DNA from: Paenibacillus borealis
GTDB lineage: Bacteria > Bacillota > Bacilli > Paenibacillales > Paenibacillaceae
Length of the DNA: 64,000 nucleotides
NCBI RefSeq assembly: GCF_000758665.1
Contig: NZ_CP009285.1
Coordinates: 7,192,001-7,256,000 of the forward strand
Direction: 5' to 3'
The position numbers were made by a program, and so were the translations under genes. Positions 24,960 through 33,902 of this stretch are shown here, piece after piece; position 1 is the stretch's first letter, and every line of letters begins with the position of its first letter. The notes below the pieces were generated by a model, which saw only the letters and a program-made list of their open reading frames with translations, had not been told where the DNA came from and searched no databases.

Positions 24960-25510
24960 ATCCTTCAAGTGCCTCCTGCAATCTATATAATGGATGACCA
25001 GGCCGTTTGTACTCTATAGTAAATGCCGGAAATCCCCTGTATACAACCCCAACCCCTGAAACCTTTGAAGATGAACCTGAGATACCTGTTATATTCATTA
25101 TTATCGGCCCGGCACACCCGGCCCATAAGTATTCACCCCACAAATCATATCATGAAAAGCAATAATTGCCCCGCGCCGATTGATGTCAGACATTTTGCTC
25201 CTAACCGCTGCGGACCACACGGCGCTTATTTCTTAATTTGGCATACTTTCTCCGTAGTTCCAAGCAGGTAGAATAACGTAGTGGCAGCACCGGCAGAGCG
25301 CTTAAGAGGTACGCAGACGTGGAAATTAGTCATCCAAAATAACCCCACAAAGTGGAGCCTTAGCTTCGATGATTACTCAGGTACTTTCCGGGGACCCCAA
25401 AACCTATAAATTCTCTTTTAAAAAAAAGCCGCTGCTTCCAGGGTTATCTCCGGGAAGCAGCAGCTTCGGCTGCACTTATCTGTTCTCTACTAAGCGTTCA
25501 CGCCCTCAGC
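24960..25510. other. Intergenic region with a terminator and a diverged shared block
   Basis: 550 bases without a credible gene. It carries the terminator of the GH95 gene (25420-25461). The part near 25230-25412 shares TGGCATAC-TTCTCCG and a later AACCTATAA block with the region before xylR (39128-39205), suggesting an old dispersed element. Confidence 0.5.
25420..25461 (-). terminator. Terminator after the GH95 gene
   Basis: GCTGCTTCC / GGAAGCAGC stem; on the minus strand it is followed by GGCTTTTTTTT. Confidence 0.85.
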
Positions 25511-27889
25511 TTAGAGCGTTATAAGATATGTCTCGCCCGCTTTAACCTCAATCGCAGTATCCGCCGCCTGCACTCTGCCGTCAGGCAGCTGCAGCTTCAG
25601 CTCCTGCGCATAGCTGAGACGCAGCAGCCCATCGTACTTCGCTGTGATCCGTGCAGATACCAGCGCTCCATCCTGCCATTCCAGGTCGGCCACATAGCCG
25701 CCGCGTGCCTTCAGGCCGCTAATCCGGCCGTTCTTCCAGGCTCCGGGCAGCGCCGGAAGCAGCGTAAGCTCACCCAGATGACTCTGCAGCAGCATTTCCG
25801 CAATCCCTGCAGCAGCGCCGAAATTACCGTCAATCTGAAACGGCGGATGCGCGTCGAATAGATTCGGATATACCGAACGGGTTAACAGCGTACGGACAAA
25901 ACCATAAGCCGACTCGCTATCCGCCAGGCGGGCATACAGGTTAATCAGCCAGGCGCAGCTCCAGCCGGTGTGTCCTCCGCCGGAAGAGATCCGCTTCTGA
26001 AGCGATAAGCGGCTCGCCTCCAGCAGCTCCGGAGTATCCCGTTTGTTGATACGGTTGCCCGGATAAAGGCTGTACAAGTGCGAGACATGACGGTGTCCCG
26101 GCTCGGATTCAGCGAAGTCATAGATCCATTCCTGCAGCCGCCCGTCTTCAGCGATCTTCAGCGGTGACAGGCGGGAGAGCGTCTTCTCCAATTCAGCCTG
26201 GAACTCCGGATCCACGCCGAGAATCCGTGCAGCCTGCAGGCAATGCTGCAATAACTCATTGATCAGGCTCATATCCATAGCTGATCCCATGGATATGCTG
26301 CAGGGTCTGCCGTCTTCAGTTACAAACCGGTTCTCCGGTGAAGTGGACGGGTTAGTCACCAGCTGGCCGTCCGGTCCTTCCACCAGCCAGTCCAGGCAGA
26401 AGAGCGCCGCTCCCTTCATTAACGGATAAGCTGTCTCTTCCAGATAGGCGGCATCCGGTGTAAATTCGTAGTGCTCCCACAGGTGGCGGGATAACCAGAC
26501 GCCGCCCATCGGCCAGAACGCCCAGCTGGCATCTCCGCCGGAAGGGTTAGACGCCTTCCACAAATCGACATTGTGATGAGCTACCCAGCCGCGTGCCCCG
26601 TAATGAATTGCAGCCGTTCTGGCCCCGGTCTCACTAAGCTCCTTGATCAGCTCAATCAACGGCTCATGAAATTCACTGAGGTTACAGACTTCTGCCAGCC
26701 AGTAATTCATCTGCGTATTAATATTGGTTGTATAATTGCTGTTCCATGGCGGCTGTACATGATTATTCCAGATGCCCTGAAGATTGGCGGCCTGGGTTCC
26801 GGCCCGCGAGCTGCCCATCAGCAGATAGCGGCCATATTGGAACAGCAGCGCTTCCAGCGCCGGGTCCTCCTGGCCGTTCTTATAGGCAGCCAGACGTTCA
26901 TCGGTCGGCTGGTTGTCTGCTTCATGACCGCCCAGATCCAGATCCATGCGGCGGAATACCGCCTGATGATCTTCTGTATGCCGTCTCCGCAGCTCCTCAT
27001 AGGATTTGCCCGCAGCAGCGGTCAGCCTGCTTGCACAAACCTGCGCAGGGCTTACAATAACTGCGGAATCCTTCGCCGCTCCGGCTTTCCTGTGGCTTGC
27101 CCTGGAGCGCACCTCTTCATAATCTGTGCCGGCTGCAAGCAGCAGCAATACACGATCAGCGCCGGATATGACAAGCCTGCCATCCGAATGCCGGATGCTT
27201 CCCCCGGTTACCTGCACCTGCAAGTGCAGCTCAAAGGCAATTCCGAGACCCTCCTCATAGCGAACCGCCACCGGATGATCCTGATGATAATTGTCGGCAA
27301 TATGCGACGGTGAGCGGCCTTGGAGCACCAGCTGTTGCGCACCTCCTGGGCTGACCGTATGCTTCAGCTGGCTGCTGAGAGCAAGCTCAAGCTGAAGTCC
27401 GCCCGGCTGCTCACTTGTGAGGTGAACGACACCTACCTTATCCGGAGCACTGATAAAGACTTCCCGGGTAAATGCCCCCTGCTCATTCTGATACCTCACC
27501 TTGGCAATCCCGCTGTCCAGATCCAGTTCACGTTCATATGACGTGCAGTTCTCTACGCCAGCCTGCTCCAGCAACAGATCACCCAGCGGCATATATGCCT
27601 GGGCATTCACTCCAAGCATATGCGCGTTGACCACATCCTCAGCTTCACCATATTTGCCGGAGGATACCAGCTCCCGTACCTTCTTCAGATACCGCAGGGC
27701 TTCATAGTTGTTCGTGTCCCGCGGAAATCCGGACCACAGGGTATCTTCATTCCACTGGATCTGTTCTTTGGAGGTTCCGCCAAATACCATGGCGCCCAAA
27801 TTCCCGTTCCCGAGCGGCAGCGCTTCTTCCCAGACTGCCGCCGGCTGGCCGTACTTTAATTTCCAAGGGTTATGCCTGTTGTTATCCAT
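25511..27889 (-). CDS. GH95-type alpha-L-fucosidase
   Basis: 792 residues with no signal peptide, so intracellular. The N-terminal part is the Glyco_hyd_65N_2-like beta domain (YGQPAAVWEEALPLGNGNLGAMVFGG, split around WEEAL), and the (alpha/alpha)6 barrel contains LQGIWNNHVQPPWNSNYTTNIN, LVTNPSTSPENRF and GGHTGWSCAWLINLYARL, all characteristic of family GH95 inverting alpha-1,2-L-fucosidases (some members act on galactose). ATG 27889 is 11 bases after GGAGG. It is the last gene of the importer cluster, so imported oligosaccharides are trimmed inside the cell. Fucosylated plant glycans or host-type glycans are both possible. Confidence 0.88.
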   Translation of the reverse strand: MDNNRHNPWKLKYGQPAAVWEEALPLGNGNLGAMVFGGTSKEQIQWNEDTLWSGFPRDTNNYEALRYLKKVRELVSSGKYGEAEDVVNAHMLGVNAQAYMPLGDLLLEQAGVENCTSYERELDLDSGIAKVRYQNEQGAFTREVFISAPDKVGVVHLTSEQPGGLQLELALSSQLKHTVSPGGAQQLVLQGRSPSHIADNYHQDHPVAVRYEEGLGIAFELHLQVQVTGGSIRHSDGRLVISGADRVLLLLAAGTDYEEVRSRASHRKAGAAKDSAVIVSPAQVCASRLTAAAGKSYEELRRRHTEDHQAVFRRMDLDLGGHEADNQPTDERLAAYKNGQEDPALEALLFQYGRYLLMGSSRAGTQAANLQGIWNNHVQPPWNSNYTTNINTQMNYWLAEVCNLSEFHEPLIELIKELSETGARTAAIHYGARGWVAHHNVDLWKASNPSGGDASWAFWPMGGVWLSRHLWEHYEFTPDAAYLEETAYPLMKGAALFCLDWLVEGPDGQLVTNPSTSPENRFVTEDGRPCSISMGSAMDMSLINELLQHCLQAARILGVDPEFQAELEKTLSRLSPLKIAEDGRLQEWIYDFAESEPGHRHVSHLYSLYPGNRINKRDTPELLEASRLSLQKRISSGGGHTGWSCAWLINLYARLADSESAYGFVRTLLTRSVYPNLFDAHPPFQIDGNFGAAAGIAEMLLQSHLGELTLLPALPGAWKNGRISGLKARGGYVADLEWQDGALVSARITAKYDGLLRLSYAQELKLQLPDGRVQAADTAIEVKAGETYLITL

Positions 27890-27926
27890 TCTATTCTCGC
27901 CCTCCGTCATAATATCTGAGTACGGC

Positions 27927-27953
27927 AAAAGGCCCTGACCTAAGTCGGGCCTT
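27927..27953 (-). terminator. Hairpin between lipoprotein and GH95 genes
   Basis: AAGGCCC...GGGCCTTTT on the minus strand. As both genes share a direction it is probably a partial terminator that lowers GH95 expression. Confidence 0.55.
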
Positions 27954-27986
27954 CGCTGTATGGAATGACCTACATCCAATTATTGA

Positions 27987-29732
27987 TTAGAACGTTTTAC
28001 CTGTCCACAGCGTTACTCTCTTTTTCACGAGCTCTGTGAATTCTTTTTCCATATCCTGAGCGCCGGCTTTGTCCAGCTCTGCCAGGAAGGCGTCATACAC
28101 TTTATCGAAGTCTGCTGGTTTCGACAGGATGGCTTCAGGAATACGTTTGCGGATGATATCCTGTGTCTTCTTGTAGATTACCTGATATTGACCGTCAGTT
28201 GGAACCGGCAGGTTGTACAGGGCGCCTGTTTCTTTGATCGGGAATTCATCTTCTTTAGGGAACAGATCTTTCCATGTAGTAGCCTTGTATCCTGCAAGTG
28301 ATTCCTTCTCAGCATCGGAGTAAGAAGCTACGATCTGATCCGGGAAGCTTGTAGTGTAGTAGTTGTCAGTGGAATCCTTCACACCATCACCATAACGTGC
28401 ACCGAAGATAAGGTACTGGCCAATCCCGGTTTTCTTCTGGGTGTTTGCGGTATCGTTAGCTAGACCGTCGCTGATTTCAGGAAGAACTTCGCGTTTACCA
28501 TCTGCATTTACAGTGTAGTGCGTACCTTCAATACCCCAGGTTCTCAGAATCTGGCCTTCATCGGAAGACATCCAGTCCAGCCATTTGATGATCCGGACAG
28601 GGTCTTTGGCTGCGGTAGTAATCGCAAGACCATAGCCGTCGATACCTGTCTGCATGAAGGAATGATCTTTATACTCATCAGACAGGGTTACAGGGAAGTG
28701 ACCGTAAGTATATTCGTCTTTACCGGCTGCCTTCAGAGCATTCTCACCATCGGAGTATTCCCATTCCTGGGAGATCAGACCGAGTACACGGCCGCTGGCA
28801 ACTTTAGCTTTGTATTGGTCGTCTTTTTGTACGAAGGTATCCTTATCAAGCAGACCTTGAGCGTACATTCCGTTCAACCAGCGGAAATATTCTTTTTCTG
28901 CCGGACGTTTGTAGTGCAGCTGTGCTTCATAGGTTTCAGGATCTACATAGTACTCGCCATCATCCGGTGCACCTGTTGTAGTGAAAGCCGGGTTTGTAAC
29001 TGTGATCATGATTTTCCAGTCATCAGCATTCAGCGTCAGAGGAATTGTAGGCTGGCCATCGGTTTCCGGATGCAGAGCCACATAATCCTTCAGCACTTTC
29101 TCATAATCTGCCAATGTTTTCACTTCAGGATAGCCCAGTTCCTTCAATACGCGGTGTTGAATTTCAAATCCGCCAGTAGCGTCGAAGGCTTGTTGGCCGA
29201 CACCCATATTCGTAGGAATCTGATAGATGCTTTGGTCATCCAGGCTGTATTTCAGACGGCCCATGTTTTCGCCGTAGACCTTCTTGAGGTTCGGAGCATA
29301 TTTATCGATCAGTTCCGTCATATCAATAATCAGGCCGGCATCCACCAGGGTGCTCAGATTTCCTTTGGCGAAGATCAGATCAGGTACGTCGCCGCTGGCA
29401 GCCATCATCGGGATTTTTTGGTCGCCGCCGCCGCTGCCTACATCAAATTCAGCGTCAATGGTTACACCTGTTTTTTCAGTAATAGCTTTACCGACTTCAT
29501 CCTGCATTTTGTTCCAGTTTGGACTGGCGTCACCGCCGAAGAAGGAGATCGTAAACGGAGAAGTATCTAATGCGGTATCATCTGCTGCTGCATTATTGGT
29601 TGCAGGTGTGTTTCCTGTGTTGTTAGATGTCGTGTTGTTGGCCGCATTATTGTTATTGCCTCCACAACCGGCGATCAGCATAGAGCTCATAAGCATGAGT
29701 GTAAAGATTGTTTTGGTACTCTTGCGATTCAT
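27987..29732 (-). CDS. Sugar ABC transporter substrate-binding lipoprotein (LipO/LplA-type)
   Basis: 581 residues. A lipoprotein signal with lipobox MLIAGCGG (Cys about 22) and an Asn/Thr-rich tether precede a large periplasmic-type binding domain of the extracellular solute-binding family 1 (TISFFGGDASPNWNKMQDEVG; VPDLIFAKGN; DWMSSDEGQILRTWGIEG). Members of about 550 residues pair with LplB/LplC permeases and bind oligosaccharides. ATG 29732 has AAGGGGG at a good spacing; the frame open from 29936 runs through the promoter. A cre overlaps its promoter. The ATPase subunit is not here; MsmX-type shared ATPases usually serve these systems. Confidence 0.9.
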   Translation of the reverse strand: MNRKSTKTIFTLMLMSSMLIAGCGGNNNNAANNTTSNNTGNTPATNNAAADDTALDTSPFTISFFGGDASPNWNKMQDEVGKAITEKTGVTIDAEFDVGSGGGDQKIPMMAASGDVPDLIFAKGNLSTLVDAGLIIDMTELIDKYAPNLKKVYGENMGRLKYSLDDQSIYQIPTNMGVGQQAFDATGGFEIQHRVLKELGYPEVKTLADYEKVLKDYVALHPETDGQPTIPLTLNADDWKIMITVTNPAFTTTGAPDDGEYYVDPETYEAQLHYKRPAEKEYFRWLNGMYAQGLLDKDTFVQKDDQYKAKVASGRVLGLISQEWEYSDGENALKAAGKDEYTYGHFPVTLSDEYKDHSFMQTGIDGYGLAITTAAKDPVRIIKWLDWMSSDEGQILRTWGIEGTHYTVNADGKREVLPEISDGLANDTANTQKKTGIGQYLIFGARYGDGVKDSTDNYYTTSFPDQIVASYSDAEKESLAGYKATTWKDLFPKEDEFPIKETGALYNLPVPTDGQYQVIYKKTQDIIRKRIPEAILSKPADFDKVYDAFLAELDKAGAQDMEKEFTELVKKRVTLWTGKTF

Positions 29733-29787
29733 TGTATATCCCCCTTGTAAATTAGTATGTTCATCTATGCATATCAGGATTGACCTG

Positions 29788-29812
29788 AATATACCATTGT
29801 TAACGCTTGCAA
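29788..29812 (-). promoter_or_regulatory. Promoter with overlapping cre site before the lipoprotein gene
   Basis: Minus-strand TTGCAAGCGTTAACA (29812-29798) is a perfect match to the CcpA cre consensus WTGNAANCGNWNNCW. TATATT (29793-29788) next to it is a likely -10, so CcpA binding would block it. A perfect inverted repeat TCAGG-N5-CCTGA (29774-29788) lies immediately downstream. Confidence 0.72.
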
Positions 29813-29919
29813 AACTACCATAAATATAAATTCCACTTTTTAACATCAAACTCAGAATGGATAGCCGCCTGATCCTGCACTGAACCAGGCAGCTGTTCCA
29901 TTTCACTCTATTACCAGGC

Positions 29920-30819
29920 TTACGCCTTAACTGCACCCAGTGTCATACCGCCTACGAAGTACTTTTGCAGGAACGGATACACAACCAGAATAGGTACGGT
30001 TACTACAATTGTAATGGCCATCTTGATCGATTCAGGTGAAATCTGCGCCATCTGCCGCGCCATATCGTTCGCATTCACCATGCCGCTGCCCTGATTGGTG
30101 GAGGATAATACCTTCATCAGCTCATACTGCAGTGTGGTCAGATGAGGCTTATTACCGTTATACAGATACGTTGTGAACCATTCATTCCATTGGCCAACAG
30201 CCAGGAACAGTGCGATGGTTGCCAGTACCGGTTTACAGAGCGGAAGAATGATCTTATAGAAAATCATAAAGTCATTAGCCCCGTCCAGCTTGGCGGATTC
30301 CTGAAGGGCAAATGGCAGCCCGTCCATAAAGGAACGGATAATGAAGACGTTAAATGCGGAAACCATACCCGGAAGGATGTAAATCCAGAACGTTCCGATC
30401 AGATTCAAATCTTTCATCAGAATGTACATAGGCACCATACCGCCGGAGAAATACATTGTCAGAGCCAGGAAGGTCGAGATGAATTTTCTCGCTTTGAATT
30501 CCGGACGGCTGAGCGTAAAGGCCAGCATGGAAGCACTGATCAGACCCAGAAGTGTACCTGAAAGGGTACGCAGAATGGAGATCTTGAAGCCTTGAATCAG
30601 GCCGGTATAGCTGAAGATCCGCTGGTAATTCTCAAGCGTCCAGGCTCTCGGGAAGATATAGATGCCGCCCCGAACGGTGTCTGTAGATTCATTGAAAGAA
30701 ATCGCCAGTACGTTCAGGAAGGGATACAACGTCACAATCATGATTAATGTAAGAGCAGTGTACAGAAAGATGTCGAATGCACGCTCACCTTTTGTCATTT
30801 GAAATGCTTTGCCACCCAT
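29920..30819 (-). CDS. Sugar ABC transporter permease, LplC-type
   Basis: 299 residues, six predicted membrane helices, with the EAA-loop consensus ESAKLDGANDFMIFYKIILPLCKPVLATIALF that contacts the ATPase. Family MalG/LplC (CUT1). ATG 30819 follows GGAGGGG. The gene is 14 bases after the LplB-type permease gene; the two form the membrane channel for the lipoprotein encoded downstream. Confidence 0.92.
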   Translation of the reverse strand: MGGKAFQMTKGERAFDIFLYTALTLIMIVTLYPFLNVLAISFNESTDTVRGGIYIFPRAWTLENYQRIFSYTGLIQGFKISILRTLSGTLLGLISASMLAFTLSRPEFKARKFISTFLALTMYFSGGMVPMYILMKDLNLIGTFWIYILPGMVSAFNVFIIRSFMDGLPFALQESAKLDGANDFMIFYKIILPLCKPVLATIALFLAVGQWNEWFTTYLYNGNKPHLTTLQYELMKVLSSTNQGSGMVNANDMARQMAQISPESIKMAITIVVTVPILVVYPFLQKYFVGGMTLGAVKA

Positions 30820-30833
30820 TTATGGTCCCCTCC

Positions 30834-31820
30834 TTACATAATGCTTTCTTTAGTGAATTTCTTCATCAGACCGTTAGCCGTGAACAGCAGGATTACACTG
30901 ACTACTGAGGTAAACATGCTTATTGCAGTACCATAAGAGAACCGCATGATCTGAATACCGTACTTAAGCGCATACAAATCCAGCACTTCCGAATAATCGG
31001 TGACAAGGTTGTTCTGCAGCTGGAACTGTTTCTCGAAGCCGATACCGATCAGGTGGCCGATGTTCATAATGAGCAGCACCATAACGGTTGAACGGATACC
31101 CGGCAAAGTAATATTAAATGCCTGCTTAATTCTGCCCGCACCATCCACTTTTGCCGCTTCGTACAGCTCTTTATCGATCCCTGTAATCGCTGCCAAATAG
31201 ATGATTGCGCCCCAGCCTGTTTCTTTCCATATATCGGATGCAGTTAAAATTCCCCAGAAATATTTACCTTGGGCCATGAACTGGATCGGCTCATCAGTGA
31301 TATGAAGCCACATCAGCAGATCATTCACGATACCCCCATCAATAGCGAGTGTCTTGTACACAATCCCGCCTACAACGACCCAGGAGACAAAGTGAGGCAG
31401 ATAAGATACGGTTTGAACCGTTCTCTTGAAAATACTCCCCCGCAGCTCATTGAGCATGATTGCAAACGTAATTGGAACCACGAAGCCGAAGATCAGCCCG
31501 AGGACACTCATGGACAGGGTATTTCTTAATACGAGATAGAAACGTTCGTCATGGAACAACTCCTTGAAGTTATCCAGTCCGACCCATTTCTGTTCGCCGA
31601 ATGATTTAGCCGGCTTATAATTTTGGAATGCCATCAACCATCCCCATATGGGCACATAGCTGAAAATAAATACCCAGATCACGAATGGAAGAGACATCAG
31701 ATATAAGTACTTTTGCTGCAGTACGCTTTTCCAAAATCCACTATTCCGTTTCGCAGGTGGGCGGGGGGTTACGCTTTCATTAGCTGTAACACCGTTTTCA
31801 GTGAGCGCTTTCACGATCAT
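30834..31820 (-). CDS. Sugar ABC transporter permease, LplB-type
   Basis: 328 residues with six membrane helices and the EAA loop YEAAKVDGAGRIKQAFNITLPGIRSTV. Family MalF/LplB. ATG 31820 follows AAGGGGGAATA. First gene of the transporter operon; a cre lies inside its first codons (31801-31813). It is preceded by the YesM-type kinase gene on the same strand. Confidence 0.92.
   Translation of the reverse strand: MIVKALTENGVTANESVTPRPPAKRNSGFWKSVLQQKYLYLMSLPFVIWVFIFSYVPIWGWLMAFQNYKPAKSFGEQKWVGLDNFKELFHDERFYLVLRNTLSMSVLGLIFGFVVPITFAIMLNELRGSIFKRTVQTVSYLPHFVSWVVVGGIVYKTLAIDGGIVNDLLMWLHITDEPIQFMAQGKYFWGILTASDIWKETGWGAIIYLAAITGIDKELYEAAKVDGAGRIKQAFNITLPGIRSTVMVLLIMNIGHLIGIGFEKQFQLQNNLVTDYSEVLDLYALKYGIQIMRFSYGTAISMFTSVVSVILLFTANGLMKKFTKESIM
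31801..31813 (-). promoter_or_regulatory. Intragenic cre site at the start of the LplB-type gene
   Basis: Minus-strand TGAAAGCGCTCAC, codons 3-7 of the permease gene, fits the cre core TGWAARCGYTWNC with a strong palindromic centre. Roadblock repression by CcpA is likely. Confidence 0.65.
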
Positions 31821-31933
31821 TATTCCCCCTTCGTTTTTATAGTCTTATCTTACCGCAGCACCCCGGGAGAGAATACCCAACAGATTTCACGTAAAATCCT
31901 GTCTAAATTAGAGATTCTCCCAGGCCGCGCCGC

Positions 31934-33742
31934 TTAAGACTTGAACTCGCTTTCAACGGGAATAGAAAACGCTATCTTCGTGCCCTCCCCCGACTGGCTT
32001 GTAATTCTCAGTCCATGCTCTTCTCCGTAATACAGGGTCAGTCTCTGATGCACATTGCGCAGGCCGATCCGTCCCCGCTCCTCTTCCTCCACTTTGCTAA
32101 TCACATCCACGATCTCGGACAGCCTTTCCTCCTTCATGCCGATGCCGTCATCTGTCACAAGCACCTGAACCTCCTGGTTCTCATCCAGCGTTATACTGAC
32201 ATTGACATGAACGGTACCTTGCTTATTCTCCAGCCCGTGGACTACGGAATTCTCTACGAGCGGCTGGATAATGAGCGGCGGGATCATAATTTCAGCTGTT
32301 CTAGGGTCAAATTTAATCTCATACTCCAGCCTGTCCTCATACCGGAATTTCTGAATCTCCAGATAAGAGCGGATCATCTCTACTTCTTCCTTGATCGGCG
32401 CCCGTTCGCGGCCTACTTCGAGGTTCTTGCGCATAAGCTTACCGAGCAGTCGGACGATGTTCGCAATCTCCTTCTCGCCCTTAAGATGGGCATTCATACG
32501 GATCGATTCCAGTGCGTTGAACAGGAAATGCGGATGGATCTGGCTCGCCATCATCTTCAGCTTGATCTCCCGCTGGGCGATCTCCAGGGCACTGTTCTTC
32601 TCGTTGCTCTCAATAACCTGGGTGATCAGCCGGTTAATACTAGCCACCATGTAATTGAATTGCCGCGACAGCTGGCCGATCTCATCCGTCCCGTCAATGC
32701 GGGAGACGATATTCAGATTACCAAGGGCTACCTGATTCAGCTGGCGGCTCAGGCGCAGCAGACGGTTGGTGGTCAGCAGGGAGATGGTGTATACAAACAC
32801 AAGGGCAACCAGCAGCACACCAATAACGATCAAGAGGCCCAGCTTACTGACATTATTGGCATCGCTCAGAATGCTTTTGGTTTCAAATATAGAGATAATC
32901 TTCAGCTTGCTGCTGCTCAGCTCAGGAGACATTTCATCAATAATGACGTAAGAATCCTTGTCCTTCACCCTGGTTTTGAGCACACCCTTGGACTGCGACT
33001 GCACATCAACGCCAATGTCAAAAGCATCTACTGTGCTGCCTACAAGCTGCGGATCGTTGGCCGACACAATATAACCCTGCTCATCGATGATTAACGTATC
33101 GAACGGCTCCTGGTAGAGCATTTGATTCAGTTCATCCTGAGAGACCTGCACCATCAGTATTCCGGATTTGCCGGATTCCCGGTAGTATACCTGACGGATC
33201 AGGCTGAGCTTGTTGATCGTCCCTTTGGGGCTGTTGAAATATTTTTCCTTGTCGGAAATATACATCCAGTAAATCTCTCCGCTCTGCATGGCCTTCTTGT
33301 ACCAGGCTCTCGACTCCAGCTCCGGTGTCAAGGGCGCAATCGACATATCATCAACCAGGCTCGGATTATCAATGAAAAAGCGGATATTAGAAATTTCCCG
33401 GTACCGCAGAACATATACACGGATATCCGTGTAATTCAAATAAGCCTTTGTAAGCGCCAGTGCATCCGGGTAATGCGTAGTGACCAGCCGCTCAAGATCC
33501 TCGTCAAAATAGAGCAGATTAGAAATATCCGTCGGAACACGCAGCTTGCTGGACAATTGGCTTTTGATCTTCTCCACGTTGTTGGTGGCCTGATCAATCG
33601 CTCTGTTCAAGGCTCCCTCACGAAAATAGTTTGTAAGAATAATACCAACAATCAGCACAGGTATCATGACGACAATGATGTAGAAAAAAATCAGCTTATA
33701 TTTAAGCTTCATATTATTGATCATACGCACGAGCTTCTTAAT
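31934..33742 (-). CDS. YesM-type membrane sensor histidine kinase
   Basis: About 602 residues. TM1 (near FFYIIVVMIPVLIVGIILT), an extracellular dCache sensor of about 250 residues, TM2 (LGLLIVIGVLLVALVFVYTI), HAMP, His_kinase (SQIHPHFLFNALESIR) and HATPase_c (LVENSVVHGLE, VTDDGIGM, GIGLRNVHQRL). It pairs with the YesN-type regulator upstream to sense an extracellular sugar. No ATG or TTG sits near the strong AAGGGGG: the frame gives GTG 33730 at 19 bases and an ATT codon at 33742 seven bases from it, so ATT may be the real start (33742). GTG 33730 is the alternative. Confidence 0.88.
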   Translation of the reverse strand: MKKLVRMINNMKLKYKLIFFYIIVVMIPVLIVGIILTNYFREGALNRAIDQATNNVEKIKSQLSSKLRVPTDISNLLYFDEDLERLVTTHYPDALALTKAYLNYTDIRVYVLRYREISNIRFFIDNPSLVDDMSIAPLTPELESRAWYKKAMQSGEIYWMYISDKEKYFNSPKGTINKLSLIRQVYYRESGKSGILMVQVSQDELNQMLYQEPFDTLIIDEQGYIVSANDPQLVGSTVDAFDIGVDVQSQSKGVLKTRVKDKDSYVIIDEMSPELSSSKLKIISIFETKSILSDANNVSKLGLLIVIGVLLVALVFVYTISLLTTNRLLRLSRQLNQVALGNLNIVSRIDGTDEIGQLSRQFNYMVASINRLITQVIESNEKNSALEIAQREIKLKMMASQIHPHFLFNALESIRMNAHLKGEKEIANIVRLLGKLMRKNLEVGRERAPIKEEVEMIRSYLEIQKFRYEDRLEYEIKFDPRTAEIMIPPLIIQPLVENSVVHGLENKQGTVHVNVSITLDENQEVQVLVTDDGIGMKEERLSEIVDVISKVEEEERGRIGLRNVHQRLTLYYGEEHGLRITSQSGEGTKIAFSIPVESEFKS

Positions 33743-33765
33743 AACACTTCCCCCTTCCGTTCAAT

Positions 33766-33812
33766 GGAAAACAGGCTGTTCCCCTCATCCTTTGCAGATA
33801 GGGAACAGCCTG
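33766..33812 (-). terminator. Hairpin terminator between the YesN and YesM genes
   Basis: A 12-bp stem (CAGGCTGTTCCC / GGGAACAGCCTG) followed by TTTT on the minus strand. It separates the two regulator genes, so the kinase and importer genes may have reduced or separate transcription. Confidence 0.72.
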
Positions 33813-33902
33813 TATATCATAAGCCTCACGCTGAACGTTCGGCAAGTTAACAGTTCATACAGCCCGTCTTGCGGCTTGCGGGCCTGCCCGGCAGCCGGGA
33901 TC

